Origin: Psychromonas ossibalaenae ATCC BAA-1528
Lineage (GTDB): Bacteria; Pseudomonadota; Gammaproteobacteria; Enterobacterales; Psychromonadaceae
Length of the DNA stretch: 64,000 bases
Direction of reading: 5' to 3'
Assembly: GCF_000381745.1 (NCBI RefSeq)
Contig: NZ_KB906967.1
Span: 62,001-126,000, forward strand
In this document: in pieces, positions 61,448-64,000 of the stretch
Layout: the number at the start of each line of letters is the position of its first letter
Position numbering within the stretch: the first letter of the stretch is position 1
Position numbers and translations under genes: made by a program
The notes under the pieces: model-generated
What the model saw: only the letters and a program-made list of their open reading frames with translations
Databases searched by the model: none
Told to the model about the DNA's origin: nothing

Positions 61448-61465
61448 GTAATTACCTGCATTTTG

Positions 61466-62332
61466 CTAAGGCTTAACCTGAGTTACCTTGTAACCTTCTT
61501 TCTCCAGGCGCTGCAGTAAACCGTCTGGCCCTATCAAATGCCCGGCTCCTACTAAGATATAGTCTGTTCCAGGCTGTTTAAACATGCTTTTAATTTTCGG
61601 CAGCCAGTTATTATTACGCTGCACAAGCAGCTGCTCGTAGACTTCCGGGTAATCTTCTTTCATCTCACTAATAAACAATGTCTCCAGTTGTTTTCGGTCG
61701 CCATTACGCCAGGCTAGAACAATCTCTTCATAGATAGATTTAAGTTTATCGAGATCATGCAGTGATGAACGAACAAACTCCTCTTCTTTTCCTTCTCCCA
61801 TTTTAGATAAAAACGACAGCTGCTGCTCAAGGGTTTCAAGCTCACCGACAGACATGCCGTCTTCAACGGCACGTTCATGGAAATAGGCATCGACCCCTTC
61901 TATACTCACACCTAATCGTTTTAACTCTGTCATCTGCAGCACAGTCACTATCATACTGGCTTTAAACGGCATCAGTGAATCGAAGTTCATGCCTCTTTGG
62001 GCAACAGCGTTAGATAATTTTTCCATTGTCTCGGGGCTGAGCAGTTTATCAATACGACTGTCTGGTTCAGCTGTCATCGATTTGACCAGTTTTTCTTGTG
62101 CAGCAGGATCAGATAAAGCGGCAATGTCGGTTTCAAAAAAAATGCGATCACTATTCTTATAGGCGATATCAAACTCAGGCGGCAGCGGAAAATCAGATTG
62201 ACGTAACAGATGGACGGTCCCGCCGATATAAATACTCTCTTCCCCCAAACTCACTTTCCAGACAGAAGTCTCAGCCTGTGCTGTCAGGCTGCAGAGAGTT
62301 AATGCTAAGGTTCTTAATACAAATTTGATCAT
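61466..62332 (-). CDS. TraB/GumN family protein, exported
   Basis: The 288-residue protein has a signal peptide (FVLRTLALTLCSLTAQA). The family landmarks are SIYIGGTVHLLRQSDFPLP near the start (GTVH motif), IFFETDIAALSDP, GVDAYFHERAVEDGMSVGEL, LETLEQQLSF, and the terminal VGAGHLIGPDGLLQRLEKEGY with the GAGH motif. These conserved Glu and His residues suggest a metal-dependent protease fold (ChaN/Tiki-like), but function in bacteria is not settled. Probably periplasmic. Confidence 0.8.
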   Translation of the reverse strand: MIKFVLRTLALTLCSLTAQAETSVWKVSLGEESIYIGGTVHLLRQSDFPLPPEFDIAYKNSDRIFFETDIAALSDPAAQEKLVKSMTAEPDSRIDKLLSPETMEKLSNAVAQRGMNFDSLMPFKASMIVTVLQMTELKRLGVSIEGVDAYFHERAVEDGMSVGELETLEQQLSFLSKMGEGKEEEFVRSSLHDLDKLKSIYEEIVLAWRNGDRKQLETLFISEMKEDYPEVYEQLLVQRNNNWLPKIKSMFKQPGTDYILVGAGHLIGPDGLLQRLEKEGYKVTQVKP

Positions 62333-62382
62333 AAAATTTTTCCATTTCTTTGTTTATGCAAAACCACGACATGGCTCATTTA

Positions 62383-63192
62383 TCAATCGCCGTGATGCAG
62401 CTGGTTTTTAATACACTGTATCTCGTCACTTAAGGCGACACCTATAACTCGCTTAGGCATCGAATTAACATTTTTGATCTCAACCGTTTTCAGCAAAGCC
62501 TCTGAGTTCAACTGTGCTAAAAACTCACCGGTGGGCGAACATATCTGGCTGCAGCCGCAATATTTTCCAATTAGATCCTTAGTTACATCCTCTCCTACCC
62601 TGTTGCAGGTGACAACATACATACTATTTTCAATCGCTCTTACCTTAGAAATATGCAGACTTTGTTCTCCACCGAAATTAGCTGGGTGAAGTAAAACATT
62701 TACACCTGCTTCAGCATAATCACGAATAATTTCAGGAAACCAAAGGTCGAAACATATCACAATACCAAAAACTAAATCATGGTACTGAAACGTTAAAAGA
62801 CTATCACCACGAGTGAAATAACGCTTATCGATATTAGTTTGGCTGATTTTTCTATATTTGTACTGCAGGCCGTTCTTATCGATAACTGCGACACTGTTAT
62901 AAAACTGATCTGCTTCTTTCTCTGCAATACCAGCTACCACTAGCGTATCGTACTGTTCAGCTAATTCGCGAAGCGCTTCAATAGTAGAACTGTTTGTATA
63001 TTGCTCGCATAGCTCGTGCATTTCCTGTGCTGTATCAAAAATATAGCCCGTAGAAAACAACTCAGGCAATATAACCATGTCACCGACGATATCAGCATCA
63101 GCATCAGCATCAGCTAGCAGATTTGCTGCCTGATCAATATTTCTAGATTTACCTTTGTACACAACATCGGTTTGAACAATGGAAATTATCAT
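62383..63192 (-). CDS. Carbon-nitrogen hydrolase (nitrilase superfamily)
   Basis: The ATG at 63192 gives 269 residues beginning MIISIVQTDVVYKGKSRNID; a GTG two codons earlier is an alternative. The catalytic triad is visible as Glu in VILPELFSTGY, Lys in KYRKISQTN and Cys in VICFDLWFPEIIRDY. It probably hydrolyses an amide such as an omega-amidic acid or N-carbamoyl compound. The N-terminal loop contains ADADADAD, encoded by four perfect hexamers; most relatives have a short loop here. Nine GFA and nitrilase gap bases suggest co-transcription with the GFA gene. Confidence 0.82.
   Translation of the reverse strand: MIISIVQTDVVYKGKSRNIDQAANLLADADADADIVGDMVILPELFSTGYIFDTAQEMHELCEQYTNSSTIEALRELAEQYDTLVVAGIAEKEADQFYNSVAVIDKNGLQYKYRKISQTNIDKRYFTRGDSLLTFQYHDLVFGIVICFDLWFPEIIRDYAEAGVNVLLHPANFGGEQSLHISKVRAIENSMYVVTCNRVGEDVTKDLIGKYCGCSQICSPTGEFLAQLNSEALLKTVEIKNVNSMPKRVIGVALSDEIQCIKNQLHHGD
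63091..63114. repeat. Hexanucleotide tandem repeat inside a coding sequence
   Basis: Four perfect ATCAGC units encode Ala-Asp repeats on the minus strand. A change in unit number keeps the reading frame. Confidence 0.9.
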
Positions 63193-63206
63193 AGACACTT
63201 TTTCTG

Positions 63207-63677
63207 TTACTTTATCAAATTCAGCCTTTCATGCCATTGAGCGATGCTTTCTTCCGGGTATTCCAAAAAACACTTGTCATTCGGCTTTGCCTCAACCTCT
63301 ACCCAGTTTGCTTTGCTGCCGAGCATTATATGGCTTTTTTCTGGCGGTATTGGCAAGTCAGAGTCAATTGCTGAGGCAAACAGATAAACAAATTCCGGCC
63401 ACCTTGGATCATATACCCACAGCGCACTCGCACAGTGTTTACAAAAATTACGTTGACCCGGGCTTTTTTTACCCTTTGTTTCAGCATGATAGATACTAAT
63501 ATTCTCCTTCCCCTCTGTTTTTAAGGAATTAGAGTCTGCACTTATATTGATCGCGAAACCGCCGCCGCCGGCAGTTTTACGACATATCGAGCAATAGCAT
63601 AAATTAAACGGATACGGATAAAGTGATTCAGCTTGAAATTTAACTGAGCCGCAGTGACATGAACCTTCTAGTAACAT
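63207..63677 (-). CDS. GFA/CENP-V family zinc protein
   Basis: The 156-residue protein has the GFA fold with three zinc cysteine groups: SCHCGSVKF near residue 6, CYCSICRKTAGGGG near 27, and FCKHCASALWVYD near 82. Members include glutathione-dependent formaldehyde-activating enzymes, though most have no proven reaction. GAGGAC lies before the ATG. The nitrilase-family gene starts about 15 bases after its stop, so the two probably form an operon. Confidence 0.82.
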   Translation of the reverse strand: MLLEGSCHCGSVKFQAESLYPYPFNLCYCSICRKTAGGGGFAINISADSNSLKTEGKENISIYHAETKGKKSPGQRNFCKHCASALWVYDPRWPEFVYLFASAIDSDLPIPPEKSHIMLGSKANWVEVEAKPNDKCFLEYPEESIAQWHERLNLIK

Positions 63678-64000
63678 AATGTCCTCACTTGGTTATTTAA
63701 ATTAACGCCTTATTTAAACACTGAATAACGGCAGGATAGAGTATAAGGTATAAATAAATCTCCCGCTTTTCGTGTGCTAATGCAGGAGCGATACAGAACT
63801 CACGAATTCCCATATCATCATCCACCTAGCCAATTTCTAACTTCATCTCCTCACCATCAGGGGTTAGAACAAAAAATGGATATGAGTACAAAATCAATTC
63901 AATGTATTGAGTGCTGATAAATTTTTCTCTTCAAAATAAATAACCTCAAATAATTTAACTATTTGCATTTTGATGAATGATTTAAAACTTAGTAGTTGTT
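63678..64000. other. Right-edge region without a confident gene
   Basis: About 320 bases, A+T-rich. It contains a GAATTCCCAT half-copy of the dispersed hairpin repeat near 63805 and a start-less minus-strand frame at 63826-63930 (see that entry). Confidence 0.35.
63826..63930 (-). pseudogene. C-terminal gene remnant without a start
   Basis: Between a TGA and a TAG the minus strand reads KFISTQYIELILYSYPFFV then LTPDGEEMKLEIG, which looks like real protein sequence. There is no in-frame start. A neighbouring frame has an ATG and MQIVKLFEVIYFEE, so a frameshift could have split a small gene. No family recognised. Confidence 0.25.

Noticed and set aside
63091-63114. Tandem ATCAGC repeat as a possible CRISPR or iteron
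   Set aside because: Units are six bases with no spacers, and the repeat is in frame within a clear enzyme gene.

Overview
The window looks like chromosome from a marine gammaproteobacterium of the Alteromonadales/Vibrionales type, and Psychromonas or a close relative is my best guess. The reasons are a moderately A+T-rich, AGGAG-led gene style, a recC-recB-recD cluster without ptrA, the ydiJ-menI pair, a GbpA-type chitin-binding LPMO, an AcuI/YhdH reductase, many GGDEF/EAL proteins and a Vibrio-repeat-like attC site. The genus is inference only; no rRNA or tRNA gene was seen.

1-32 kb is mostly core genome. It holds a partial MarC-family gene, ybaK, a membrane diguanylate cyclase, the overlapping recC-recB-recD operon with a PPOX flavoprotein gene behind it, a periplasmic binding-protein-like gene, a U32 peptidase-family gene, acuI, an MFS sugar transporter behind a CRP-like site, and a LysR gene divergent from gbpA. 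Next come a TetR/metallo-beta-lactamase-fold pair with two palindromic operators between them, a Tas-like aldo/keto reductase, a TVP38 membrane protein, a ugpQ-MFS operon, cvfB, menI and ydiJ.

32.2-35.9 kb is a small accessory island between ydiJ and a glutamate decarboxylase gene. It carries a Septu-like pair (ABC-type ATPase plus HNH nuclease), a short peptide frame, and an unfamiliar protein with a receiver-like domain and two membrane helices. The stop codon of that last gene runs directly into a VCR-like attC site, so it looks like a lone integron cassette. Related repeats flank the island.

35.9-57 kb returns to metabolism and regulation: gad, a GGDEF-EAL protein abutting a 161-bp MITE-like element, the yqhC/yqhD pair, and an alpha-amylase lipoprotein next to an AraC regulator that carries a CBM21-like starch-binding domain. 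After these come a small secreted peptide, a DUF3179 protein, a GST, a degenerate REC-REC-GGDEF protein, an NTF2-isochorismatase fusion with a divergent LysR gene, a Fur-box-associated nhaA, and a ZntA-type ATPase behind a 20-bp-spacer MerR-type promoter.

57.36-60.50 kb is the most striking segment. It is a 3,142-bp element with matching inverted ends (TGATGACTGG...CCAGTCATCA), an exact 5-bp duplication (GCTGC), and repeated 16-bp motifs inside both ends like transposase-binding arrays of Tn7-type elements. It has no transposase. Its cargo is a methyltransferase remnant, a diguanylate cyclase and a compositionally foreign second nhaA followed by an attC-like site. The right end (60.5-64 kb) has another MITE-like element, a small membrane protein, a TraB/GumN protein, a nitrilase-family hydrolase with an in-frame hexanucleotide repeat, a GFA-family protein and a gene remnant at the edge. 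A dispersed hairpin repeat (arms like TTCCC/GGGAA) recurs downstream of several genes.
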